Under the pieces are notes generated by a model. That model did no database searches. It worked only from the letters and a program-made list of their open reading frames with translations, and was not told the DNA's origin. From JABEVB01 sp049965775 (lineage in GTDB: Bacteria; Planctomycetota; Phycisphaerae; WQYP01), in assembly GCA_049965775.1 (NCBI GenBank), contig JBMFVX010000025.1, positions 1 to 29,627 of the forward strand: a stretch of DNA of 29,627 bases, given 5' to 3'. Both the position numbers and the translations under genes were made by a program. Shown here in pieces: positions 6,888 to 14,856 of the stretch (position 1 is its first letter; the number at the start of each line of letters is the position of its first letter).

Positions 6888-8114
6888 TTACCGTTTGAGG
6901 CCGGCCAACTTTGCAAGTTGAGCGGCCTTATCGGTGCGTTCCCAGGTGAAATTGGCATGGGACCGGCCAAAGTGGCCGTGCGCGGCGGTTTCGCGGTAAA
7001 TGGGTCGCAGGAGCTTAAGGTGTTGAATAATGCCCTGCGGCTTCAGCGGGAAAAGTTCGCGGACGAGATCGCTGATGAGGGTTTCATCTACAACGGCGGT
7101 TCCTTCGGTATCTACAAGTACGCTCACCGGGTCGGCGACGCCAATCGCATAACCCAACTGCACTTCGCATGCTGTAGCCAAGCCGGCGGCGACAATGTTT
7201 TTGGCAACATAGCGGGCCATGTAGCTTGCGGATCGGTCAACCTTGGAGGGGTCCTTGCCCGAAAAAGCACCGCCACCGTGGCAGCCTCGGCCGCCGTAGG
7301 TGTCCACAATAATTTTACGGCCGGTGAGACCGGAGTCGCCGTGCGGTCCGCCGATTAAAAATTTGCCGGTGGGATTGATATGGAAAACAATGTCGCTGTT
7401 CCAAAGGTGCGGACATTCGGCCATAACGACGGGCTTGATAAGTTTATTGATGATTTCGCGGCGGCCGGCATCCGAGAAGCTGTCGGTCTTTTTGTCTACG
7501 ATAGCATCGGTGTGCTGGGTGGAAAATACAATGGTGTGAAGGCGCTTGGGTTGGTCGTTTTCGTATTCGACGGTTACCTGGCTCTTGGCGTCGGGCCTGA
7601 GCCAGCGGATTTTACCATCTCGGCGCAGGGAAGCGTGCTGTTCAACCAGGCGGTGGCTAAGGTAAATGGGAAGCGGCATGAGGGTGCTGGTTTCGTTGCA
7701 GGCGAAGCCGAACATGATGCCCTGATCGCCCGCGCCCTGCTCTTTATTTTTACCGGCGGTTACGCCGCGTGAAATATCAGCCGATTGGCTATGCAAAGCA
7801 CGCACGACGGCGCAGCTACGGTAGTCGAAGCCCGTAAGAGGGTCGTCATAGCCGATTTCGCGGATGGTTTTGCGTGCGGTGTCTTCGGCATTGTTGAGGG
7901 CGTTGATGCCAGCCTGATTGTGCACCGTAACTTCGCCGGCGAGGACCACCAGGCCGGTGGTGACGAGGGTTTCGCAGGCAACGCGGGCGTGCGGGTCGGC
8001 GGCGAGGAGCGAGTCAAGAATTGCATCAGAGATTTGGTCGGCGACCTTGTCCGGGTGGCCCATGCTGACCGATTCGCTTGTAAAAAGATGCTTGCTGGGT
8101 TTGCCGTTTGCCAT
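6888..8114 (-). CDS. metK: S-adenosylmethionine synthetase
   Basis: MetK makes S-adenosylmethionine from ATP and methionine in the cytoplasm. The 408-residue product has the N-terminal FTSESVSMGHPDKVADQISDA, which I read as FTSESVSMGHPDK plus ADQISDAILD, the signature GAGDQGIMFG, and the glycine-rich phosphate-binding signature GGGAFSGKDPSKVDRSA. The length is a little above the usual 380-400, mainly through loop insertions and a short C-terminal extension. The ATG at 8114 is preceded by GGAGA nine bases upstream. The frame stays open to 8279, but that extension is not family-like. A 296-base leader with nested hairpins separates it from maf. Confidence 0.97.
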   Translation of the reverse strand: MANGKPSKHLFTSESVSMGHPDKVADQISDAILDSLLAADPHARVACETLVTTGLVVLAGEVTVHNQAGINALNNAEDTARKTIREIGYDDPLTGFDYRSCAVVRALHSQSADISRGVTAGKNKEQGAGDQGIMFGFACNETSTLMPLPIYLSHRLVEQHASLRRDGKIRWLRPDAKSQVTVEYENDQPKRLHTIVFSTQHTDAIVDKKTDSFSDAGRREIINKLIKPVVMAECPHLWNSDIVFHINPTGKFLIGGPHGDSGLTGRKIIVDTYGGRGCHGGGAFSGKDPSKVDRSASYMARYVAKNIVAAGLATACEVQLGYAIGVADPVSVLVDTEGTAVVDETLISDLVRELFPLKPQGIIQHLKLLRPIYRETAAHGHFGRSHANFTWERTDKAAQLAKLAGLKR

Positions 8115-8148
8115 GTGTTGATTTCTCCATATTGCAGGGCCGTAAAAG

Positions 8149-8213
8149 CCTCGCTGACCGATGCGCCGTTTGCCGGTCGCACGCGACCGGCATCGGCATC
8201 CGGCGGTGCGAGC
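8149..8213 (-). promoter_or_regulatory. Nested stem-loops in the metK leader
   Basis: Three helices nest within 65 bases: an outer stem CTCGC (8150-8154) with GCGAG (8208-8212), a middle stem CCGATG (8158-8163) with CATCGG (8191-8196), and an apical hairpin of GCCGGTCG (8172-8179) with CGACCGGC (8184-8191), which shares one base with the middle stem. It ends about 35 bases before the metK start codon. It matches no SAM riboswitch consensus that I know. It may be an uncatalogued leader or plain GC-rich folding. Confidence 0.35.
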
Positions 8214-8410
8214 CACAAAGTGTACAGGAATTTGTGGTTCAGGCCAACTGGCCGCGAAGGCGAAAGTATTCATATTCATCCTGTTTTATCGGGCGGCAAA
8301 TAGTTAAAGAGACAAAATTGCCGGCGGATTGTTCGGCGTGCGGAGTGTAAAATTGCCGTGAGTTGGGCCGTTTGCGTTGGCTTGTGACGTTTGGCTTCAT
8401 TGGCGTGTAT

Positions 8411-9034
8411 TTACGGGCGTCTTGTGCCATTAAGCGAAACCATTAGTGCTTTTAGCAGCTCAAGCGGCAGGCCGACGACATTGCTCCATTCGCCGCTGAT
8501 AAGTCGGACAAAGGGATCGTGGCCGCTGCGTTCATCTTGTATGCCATAAGCGCCGGCTTTACCTCGCCAAAGCTGTGAGTCGAGATAAGCGTCAAGATCC
8601 GACGGCGAAAGCCGCCGCATTTGCAAGACGGACTCTGCCACGGCCATGCGCCGCTGATTGCGGCAGATGAGCGCCAAGCCGGTGAGCACGCGATGGCGCT
8701 TGCCCGATAGCAGCGAGAGCATACGTTTTGCAGCGGCCCGGCTGGCTGCTTTGTTTAAGATTTTTCCGTCAATAACAACAATTGTGTCCGCGGCGAGGAT
8801 GATTGAGTTGCGCGGGGCGTAAGCCTCGACGGCGATTGCCTTGCGAAACGCTACGCACGTCGGCCAGAGTTCCACGGGTATTGAATGCGGCCGGTGGGCG
8901 AGTTCGCGGTCTGTGCTGGGAATTACCGTAAAGCGATAGCCGGCCGCGGTGAGCAGTTGCGCACGCCGGGGCGAGGCGCTGGCGAGAATCAGCGGCGGCG
9001 CTGCGGTCTTTTTGTGTTTGGCGGTGATAGTCAT
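8411..9034 (-). CDS. maf: Maf-family nucleotide pyrophosphatase
   Basis: Maf proteins hydrolyse non-canonical or modified nucleoside triphosphates (dTTP/UTP and derivatives) to monophosphates. The 207-residue sequence has the hallmark LILASASPRRAQLL near the N-terminus, ILAADTIVV (the ADTxV motif with the catalytic aspartate), GKAGAYGIQ and SNVVGLPLELL. The start lies seven bases after the heptosyltransferase stop, so both probably share one transcript. The ribosome-binding site is weak (GAGCG). The usual YRIQG-type motif is read here as AYGIQ with a following DER rather than the common GKGAAF, so the subfamily (YhdE or YceF) is not clear. Confidence 0.93.
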   Translation of the reverse strand: MTITAKHKKTAAPPLILASASPRRAQLLTAAGYRFTVIPSTDRELAHRPHSIPVELWPTCVAFRKAIAVEAYAPRNSIILAADTIVVIDGKILNKAASRAAAKRMLSLLSGKRHRVLTGLALICRNQRRMAVAESVLQMRRLSPSDLDAYLDSQLWRGKAGAYGIQDERSGHDPFVRLISGEWSNVVGLPLELLKALMVSLNGTRRP

Positions 9035-9041
9035 GATTATT

Positions 9042-10112
9042 TTACGCTCGGTTTAATTGTGATGTTGCCGGTTGATTCAGTAACGAATCTGTCAGGCTCC
9101 ATACATGTTCGGCGGGCAATCGCTTAAGAGTATTAGATCGGTCAGGCTCGCTGGCGCGGTAATCGCCGAGATCATCAAACCGGAGCACATGGTGAAGCTG
9201 GTTCCAGGGGCCGACAGACTTTTCATCGGTGGGGCCGTAAAGCGCAACGACGGGCTTGCCCAATGCGACCGCCACATGTAGCGGTCCGCTGTCGTTGCCA
9301 ATGGCAATACGGCAAAGCGCAAGGGCTGCGATCATTTGAGCCAGACTGGTTTTACCACCCAAGTTTACGGCCGCCGGCCCAATGCCATCGGCGACGGTTT
9401 GGCAAAGCGAACGCTCCTGTGGGCTGCCGAGGACAACGGGCACTACACCGGCTGCCAGCAATCGTCGGCCGATATCCACAAAGCCGTCGTGCGACCAGCG
9501 TTTGGCATCCCATCGAGCACCGGGGATGATGGCGACTGCGGAGCTGTTGGTGTTAAACATTTTTCGGACGGCTTCAATGGCGGCCGGGGCGGTTGGCACG
9601 CGAAACTCTACATGCTCGTCGGGTTTTTGGATGGGGGTAAGGAGGCTGCGCATGCGCACCACGGCTACTTCGTCCTGGCGGCGCATATCTACGCCGTGGG
9701 TGTAAAAAAGAGTAGCGCCTTCTCGCGCCGAGGTAAAGCCGATGCGAATGGGCGCCTTGGTGAGCCGGGCGATAAGAGCGCTTCGCAGCAGTCCTTGGGC
9801 GTCAAAAACCATGTCGTAATTTTTTGCCCTTAGTTTGTGCCGAAGCGAAGCCGCCGCACCTACTCCGCGTCCGGACCACCAGCGGGCGAGGTCTCCCTGT
9901 TGAAATAAAATAAGCTCATTGAGCGCGTCGTGTCCGTTGATCAGCTCGGCGAAAGCGGGGCGAATAAGCCAGTCAATTTTGCTGTGGGGATACAAACGCC
10001 GCAGGTCGCAGAGCAAGGGCAGTGTGGCGGCTACATCGCCAAGTGAACTGGGCTTGATGATCAAGATGTGCTGCGGGCCGTTTGGCCAGGGCGGGTGGAG
10101 CGTTTTTTTCAA
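9042..10112 (-). CDS. ADP-heptose-type glycosyltransferase, family 9
   Basis: This 356-residue cytoplasmic enzyme belongs to glycosyltransferase family 9, the heptosyltransferases of lipopolysaccharide core assembly (WaaC/WaaF/RfaQ-like). The family N-terminus ILIIKPSSLGDVAATLPLL is followed by PHSKIDWLIRPAFAELI. The C-terminal donor-binding signature is IGNDSGPLHVAVALGKPVVA with LYGPTDEKSVGPW after it. The gene starts inside the end of dus (ATGA overlap, 10109-10112) and ends just before maf. It supports an LPS-like outer membrane. Whether the donor is heptose in this organism is inferred from the family. Confidence 0.9.
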   Translation of the reverse strand: MKKTLHPPWPNGPQHILIIKPSSLGDVAATLPLLCDLRRLYPHSKIDWLIRPAFAELINGHDALNELILFQQGDLARWWSGRGVGAAASLRHKLRAKNYDMVFDAQGLLRSALIARLTKAPIRIGFTSAREGATLFYTHGVDMRRQDEVAVVRMRSLLTPIQKPDEHVEFRVPTAPAAIEAVRKMFNTNSSAVAIIPGARWDAKRWSHDGFVDIGRRLLAAGVVPVVLGSPQERSLCQTVADGIGPAAVNLGGKTSLAQMIAALALCRIAIGNDSGPLHVAVALGKPVVALYGPTDEKSVGPWNQLHHVLRFDDLGDYRASEPDRSNTLKRLPAEHVWSLTDSLLNQPATSQLNRA

Positions 10113-11221
10113 AGGGCGACCTCCGCAGCAGCAGTTGCAGCGGCATCGGGGAGGGGGGCATCGCAGCCATCTTTAAACATGTCTTGTGCGTCGGGTACGC
10201 TGGGTGGTCGTACGCCCGGGCCATCGTGATGGTAGTGGCGATCGAGAACGGCGTACCAATCCGCCTGCGATTTTACGGCGATAAACTCGCGCCAAACATC
10301 AGAGCCCTGGGGGTGAAGCTTGGAGTATTTAATGCCGATTTTGCGCATTTGCCGGGACGCCGAAGCTTCGTTGTAAATATTTACCGCCAGCGAAAAATGC
10401 TCCAGCAAGGCTTCGCGCTGCTCATGGATGGTTGGAGGCGTAGGCAGAGGGCGGCCGGCGAGCAGGGCGGCAAACTCAGTAAATATCCAAGGGTTTCCGA
10501 TGGCACCACGGGCAATCCAGACGCCGTCGAGGCCGGTTTGCTGATACATGGCCAGAGCGTCTTGCGCGGTAAAGACATCGCCGCTGCCGAAGAGGGTCAT
10601 GTTTGGATAACGACGCTTGAGCGCAGCCAAAAAATGCCGATTGGCCAAGCCGGTGTATTTTTGCTCTACAGTGCGACCGTGAACGGCGACGGCGGCAAAT
10701 TGCAGTCGTTGAGCTTCCTGCATAATGCAGTCAAAATTATCGGCTGCTTGGGCGGATTCATCGAGTGCGCGGCGCATCTTCATGGTAAGCGGGCCGGGTA
10801 CAACATCGCGGACGGCCCGCATGATAGCCACCGCCTGGTCGGTGTCGCTTAGCAGATAACCGCCGCGGCATCGCCCCATGACTTTGCGTACCGGGCAGGC
10901 AAAGTTAAGGTCAATGACATCGAAGCCGGCGGCAAGTAAGATGCTCGCCGCTGCGGCCATTTCATCAGCCTCGCTGCCCATAAGCTGCCCTGCAACGGGA
11001 TGGTCGTCATCGCATAGGATGGCTCCCTTTTCACGGCCGCGTCCACCGCTGATGAGTACCCGGTCGAGCAGCGCCTCGGTGACGGCATAGGGGCAGCCGC
11101 GCCGCCGCGCCACAACGCGCATGGCCATATCGCTATAGCCCGCAAGGCCTGCCTGCATGGCCGGCAAAGGCAAGCTAAATGCGCCGATGGTGCAAGGGCG
11201 ATGAACAATGGGTTGTGCCAT
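10109..11221 (-). CDS. dus: tRNA-dihydrouridine synthase
   Basis: Dus enzymes reduce specific uridines in tRNA with FMN and NADPH. The 370-residue protein has an N-terminal PAMQAGLAGYSDMAMR (the P-A-x-x-G-x-T/S-D motif), the GQLMGSEADEMAAAA strand, and LNFACPVRKVMGRCRGG with the proton-donor cysteine at Cys109. VHGRTVEQKYTG and FGSGDVFTAQDA come next, and ARGAIGNPWIF carries the phosphate-binding part. Usual family enzymes have GCP and a following KGAGS/A; here the loop reads MGRCRGG, a small departure. The last 40 or so residues are an extra tail. It heads the dus-heptosyltransferase-maf operon, and the MITE-like element lies 53 bases upstream. Confidence 0.93.
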   Translation of the reverse strand: MAQPIVHRPCTIGAFSLPLPAMQAGLAGYSDMAMRVVARRRGCPYAVTEALLDRVLISGGRGREKGAILCDDDHPVAGQLMGSEADEMAAAASILLAAGFDVIDLNFACPVRKVMGRCRGGYLLSDTDQAVAIMRAVRDVVPGPLTMKMRRALDESAQAADNFDCIMQEAQRLQFAAVAVHGRTVEQKYTGLANRHFLAALKRRYPNMTLFGSGDVFTAQDALAMYQQTGLDGVWIARGAIGNPWIFTEFAALLAGRPLPTPPTIHEQREALLEHFSLAVNIYNEASASRQMRKIGIKYSKLHPQGSDVWREFIAVKSQADWYAVLDRHYHHDGPGVRPPSVPDAQDMFKDGCDAPLPDAAATAAAEVAL

Positions 11222-11273
11222 TCTGCCAGGGTTCCTGTGTTGTGTGCGTTGCCGCAGCGCTAAACGCCGCAGT

Positions 11274-11547
11274 CTAGTGCTCTGTCACACCCAAAAATTA
11301 GGATTGATTGGTCGCAAACGCCCCAGCTGCAAGGAGCCCGCGGCGAAAACCGGGTCCGTAGACCCATTGAGCCGCTCTGGCGCCACAGATGGGGCGTTTG
11401 CGGCCAACCCTGCTGGCGGGGGCCAAGGGGCTGTAGGCTTTGGCGCTCGTCGTCAATGTATGTTCCCATACACAATCCTCCTCGCTTCGCGCCTCCAACC
11501 CCTTGGCCCTCCGTCAATCCTAATTTTTGGGTGTGACAGAGCACTAG
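11274..11547. mobile_element. MITE-like element with perfect 34-bp terminal inverted repeats
   Basis: The 274-bp element begins with CTAGTGCTCTGTCAC (11274-) and ends with its reverse complement (-11547). The inverted repeats are 11274-11307 and 11514-11547, with all 34 positions complementary. Inside are a second near-perfect pair (11310-11325 with 11390-11405, one mismatch), an 11-bp perfect pair (11420-11430 with 11499-11509) and an apical TGTATG/CATACA hairpin (11457-11472). There is no transposase. CTAG at both tips is palindromic, so it could be a CTAG target duplication, as in the IS5 group (YTAR), or part of the repeat. It is probably a non-autonomous transposable element. Open frames across it are artefacts. 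Confidence 0.85.
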
Positions 11548-11614
11548 GTCTATTTTAGCGTTTTTTTTGGTTTGATGTTGGGCGGCCGAGGGCTGTTGGA
11601 TCCAGCCGGCGGCG

Positions 11615-14323
11615 CTACCCTCCGGTGTGGGTATAGTTGCGCGTCACATAGTCAACAAGCTGTACGACCAGGGCTGTCCAGCCGGTTTGGTGTGATGCCC
11701 CCAGGCCGGCGCCGTTATCACCGTTGAAGTATTCATGAAACAACACCATATCTTTCCAGAGCGGGTTATTGCGGAACAAAGCCTGGTCGCCAAACACGGG
11801 GCGACGGCCGTCGGCGTCCGGCAGGAATATCGAAATCATTCGTCGGGCGATTTCTTCCGAAAGCTGCAGAAGATTGATGCGGTCGTTGGGGCGGCCGGGC
11901 CAAGGCAGGGTAAGACTATCGCCATAAAAGCGATGGTAGGTTCGCAGGGCGGTAATGAGCAGGTATGCCGTTGGAAACCAGATGGGGCCGCGCCAATTGG
12001 AGTTGCCGCCAAAAACACCGGATCGCGATTCAGCCGGTTCGTAGCGCACTTCCCACCGCTGATGATCAAAGGACAATATATAAGGATTATCGCGGTGATA
12101 GCGCGACAGCGAGCGCAGACCGAAGGGCGATAAAAACTCGTTTTCATCCACGACGCGCAAGAGAGCGCGTTCCAGACGTTCTTTACTGGCAATGCCCAGC
12201 AGGCAGTGCGATTTATCCGCCGACCAGGTGCACGAGATGCTGTCGTTGCCGATGGCCCGATTAATAACTTCTGAATCCCAGCGGTCGCGGAACGCGGGGA
12301 GTTTGTCGAACCAGCTTTTTTCGAGAATTTGCACGGCCAGCAGCGGTATTAGCCCTACCTGCGATCGCAGGCGAACGGGTATGGGGGCGGCCATGGCGCT
12401 GCTGGTAATGGTGTCGTAATAGAAGCCATCATCGGGGTCCCAAAGGGAGGTGGCGGAATTGTCGGCGGAGTTAATAGCCGACGATATGGCCACAAAGTGA
12501 TCCAAAAATTTCAGAGCCAGGTGTGAGTACACGGGGTCGTGCTGCGAAAGCTCCATGCCGATCGTCATCATGTTGAGGCAGAACAATCCCATCCAGCCGG
12601 TGGCATCGGCCTGTTCCAGCGCCTGGCCGACGGGCAGGGGGCGGCTGCGATCAAAAACAGAAATATTATCAAGCCCCAAAAAGCCGCCCTCAAACACGTT
12701 GCGGCCATGGCTGTCTTTGCGGTTGACCCACCAAACAAAGTTCAGCAAGAGTTTGTGATACATGCGTTCGAGAAAAGCCAAATCGCCCTGGCCGTTGCGG
12801 CGGCGTTTGTCGCTGTTGTACACGCGCCAGGCGGCCAGCGCCTGCACAGGCGGGTTAACATCGTCGAATGACCATTCGTAAGCCGGCAACTCGCCGGAAA
12901 GATTTTGAAAGCGCTCGGAACAGACGAGTTCGAGCTGTTGTTTGGCAAGCTCGATATCCACATACGCCATGGTAAGGCAGTGGAAAGCCCAATCCCAACC
13001 GGCAAACCAGGGATACTCCCACTTATCAGGCATGATGATGACATCGTGAGCCTTAAAATGGGGCCAATGGCGGTTACGGCCCGACAGTCGCTGGGCCGGT
13101 GGCTTATCTCCGCTGTCGCCGTGGAGCCAGGTGTTCACATCGTAGTTGTAAAATTGTTTGCTCCAGAGCAAACCGGCCATAGCCTGCCGCTGTACCGGTC
13201 GTACCCGCGGATCGCAACTTTGAGGAAGCATATCGGCATAAAAGGCATCGGCTTCAGCAATTCTGCGGGTAAAAAGTTCTTCAAATTGGTCGAAGGCATT
13301 GTTTAGAGGATTTTCGGAAAGCACGATCATAATTTGCTGGGTTGCACCCGGCGCCAGTCGCAATTGATAGTGCGGGGAAACTTTTGTTCCCCAAGGTTCG
13401 GCGTGGAGGGCGTCGTGTTGCCCGCCGACAAGAAAATCGTTGAAAGCATCTTTTACGGCTGGATGGGTGTTCGAAACGCCCCAGAGTTTTTTGCGGTTGG
13501 TTTCGTTGAAGGTAAAGAGTGTTTCAAGCGGCTCGAGCGCGTAGAGATACAGCGAACGGTTATCGAGTCGCTGAGCGTGCAATGCCGCCTGCCGCGGATT
13601 GTTGGTATGGTGCCAGCGGATAACCGGTTCTTTGCCGGGTACCGCGCCCCAAGACCAGGTGTTGCGAAACCAGAGGGTGGGCAGCACATGAAGAACGGCG
13701 GGGTTTTTGCCGCAGTTTTTGGCGCTGCACCGAAACAAAATGACGCCTGGCTCGCGCTTGGCGTATTCAAGCGTAATGTCGAAAAAAGCGTTGTCGGCAA
13801 ATACGCCGGTGTCGGCGATTTCGTACTCGGGCTGATCGAGTCCGCGATGCCGGTTGATTTCCACAAGCTGCCGATACGGAAACTCGGCATGCGGGTAGCG
13901 ATACACCATTTTCATGTAGCTGTGGGAAGGGGTGTTGTCGAGATAAAACCAGAGTTCTTTGACGTCTTCACCATGGTTGCCTTCCTGGTTGGTAAGGCCA
14001 AACATGCGTTCCTTTAGGATTGGGTCGCGACCGTTCCAAAAAGCCGGGGCAAAACAGAGTATCTGCTGTTCATCACAAATGCCGCCGATGCCGTCTTCGT
14101 TCCAGCGGTAGGTGCGGCTACGGGCTATGTCGTGGGTGAAATAAGTCCAAGCGCTGCCGTCGGGGGAGTAATCTTCACGGACGGTGCCCCAGGCACGCTC
14201 GCTAAGGTAGGGTCCCCAAGCACGCCAGCGAGCGGCCTGCTTTGGGTCGCTCATGCGAGCCGCTTCCGGTAACACAGGCGTTTGCCCATGAGATGGCGTG
14301 GTTTTTTGAGGCTCATCTGCCAT
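11615..14323 (-). CDS. GH63-type glucosidase (MGH1-like)
   Basis: This 902-residue protein matches large bacterial glucosidases of glycoside hydrolase family 63, which cleave alpha-glucosides such as glucosylglycerate or short glucans by inversion. The N-terminal beta-rich domain includes ARWRAWGPYLSERAWGTVRE and SPDGSAWTYFTHD. The (alpha/alpha)6 barrel has WFAGWDWAFHCLTMAYVDI and the ending LFHEYFNGDNGAGLGASHQT. By family analogy the aspartate of WDWAFH and the glutamate of HEYF are good catalytic candidates. No signal peptide is seen, so it is probably cytoplasmic. ATG 14323 has AAGGGG nine bases upstream, while the frame from 14413 has none. It may act on a compatible solute or storage glucan, but the substrate is not known. 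Confidence 0.9.
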   Translation of the reverse strand: MADEPQKTTPSHGQTPVLPEAARMSDPKQAARWRAWGPYLSERAWGTVREDYSPDGSAWTYFTHDIARSRTYRWNEDGIGGICDEQQILCFAPAFWNGRDPILKERMFGLTNQEGNHGEDVKELWFYLDNTPSHSYMKMVYRYPHAEFPYRQLVEINRHRGLDQPEYEIADTGVFADNAFFDITLEYAKREPGVILFRCSAKNCGKNPAVLHVLPTLWFRNTWSWGAVPGKEPVIRWHHTNNPRQAALHAQRLDNRSLYLYALEPLETLFTFNETNRKKLWGVSNTHPAVKDAFNDFLVGGQHDALHAEPWGTKVSPHYQLRLAPGATQQIMIVLSENPLNNAFDQFEELFTRRIAEADAFYADMLPQSCDPRVRPVQRQAMAGLLWSKQFYNYDVNTWLHGDSGDKPPAQRLSGRNRHWPHFKAHDVIIMPDKWEYPWFAGWDWAFHCLTMAYVDIELAKQQLELVCSERFQNLSGELPAYEWSFDDVNPPVQALAAWRVYNSDKRRRNGQGDLAFLERMYHKLLLNFVWWVNRKDSHGRNVFEGGFLGLDNISVFDRSRPLPVGQALEQADATGWMGLFCLNMMTIGMELSQHDPVYSHLALKFLDHFVAISSAINSADNSATSLWDPDDGFYYDTITSSAMAAPIPVRLRSQVGLIPLLAVQILEKSWFDKLPAFRDRWDSEVINRAIGNDSISCTWSADKSHCLLGIASKERLERALLRVVDENEFLSPFGLRSLSRYHRDNPYILSFDHQRWEVRYEPAESRSGVFGGNSNWRGPIWFPTAYLLITALRTYHRFYGDSLTLPWPGRPNDRINLLQLSEEIARRMISIFLPDADGRRPVFGDQALFRNNPLWKDMVLFHEYFNGDNGAGLGASHQTGWTALVVQLVDYVTRNYTHTGG

Positions 14324-14474
14324 GGGCTGTGACCCCTTTTTAAAGAATTCATAATTGCTTGAGGCTGTGGCGGCCGGCACTATGGCGAGGCGTATTGCCC
14401 ATACCTCCAACAATTTTATGTGCTAACGAGGGTAGTGCAATACATGTGCCGTGGCAGTTACCGCAGGGCCGCGC

Positions 14475-14696
14475 TTATTTGGACGGTGCCGGTGCGTTAC
14501 AGCTTGCACAAGAGCTTTTACCCTTGTCGTTGGAGCCGGAGGCGGCGTCTAAAGCGGCAATGCCCGCATGGATGTTGGTGGCAGTCTTAACGCCGCTGGT
14601 GGCATTTGCGGCATGTAGCGATCCCGCAGCAATGCCGGTCAATGCGGCCGTGGCCAAAAGAGCGGTCGCAGAAGATGCTTTCGCTGTTTTTTTCAT
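14475..14696 (-). CDS. Small secreted Cys-x-x-Cys peptide of unknown function
   Basis: A 73-residue product with a clear Sec signal peptide: MKKTAKASS, an alanine/leucine-rich core, and a likely cleavage after SLHA. The mature part is about 43 residues, alanine- and serine-rich, ending in KGKSSCASCNAPAPSK, so both cysteines are in one CASC motif. The ATG has GGAG seven bases upstream, which makes the gene credible. It lies 151 bases upstream of the GH63 gene on the same strand. I do not recognise the family. A metal-binding peptide or a precursor for modification of its cysteines, as in DUF2282-type bufferins, is conceivable, but no modifying enzyme is nearby. Confidence 0.7.
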   Translation of the reverse strand: MKKTAKASSATALLATAALTGIAAGSLHAANATSGVKTATNIHAGIAALDAASGSNDKGKSSCASCNAPAPSK

Positions 14697-14856
14697 ACAA
14701 AGTCTCCAAAAACGTCGGCGGGAACTTTAAGCCGATCTCAATAAAAGAGGCTCGCATAAATGAGAGGGTAAGTCAAGCTGTGCACACGAATTTATAGATG
14801 TCGCGGAACTTGCCAAGGGTCCTGTCAAAAGATGGATGCAGGGCGCCTCGGCGCTG

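Noticed and set aside
11208..11558. 116-codon plus-strand frame and 94-codon minus-strand frame across the MITE-like element
   Set aside because: Both frames begin and end in the inverted repeats and share near-identical end peptides because the repeats are palindromic. Nothing protein-like remains.
13334..14017. 227-codon plus-strand frame opposite the glucosidase
   Set aside because: It is a shadow of the GH63 gene, whose domains explain the region.
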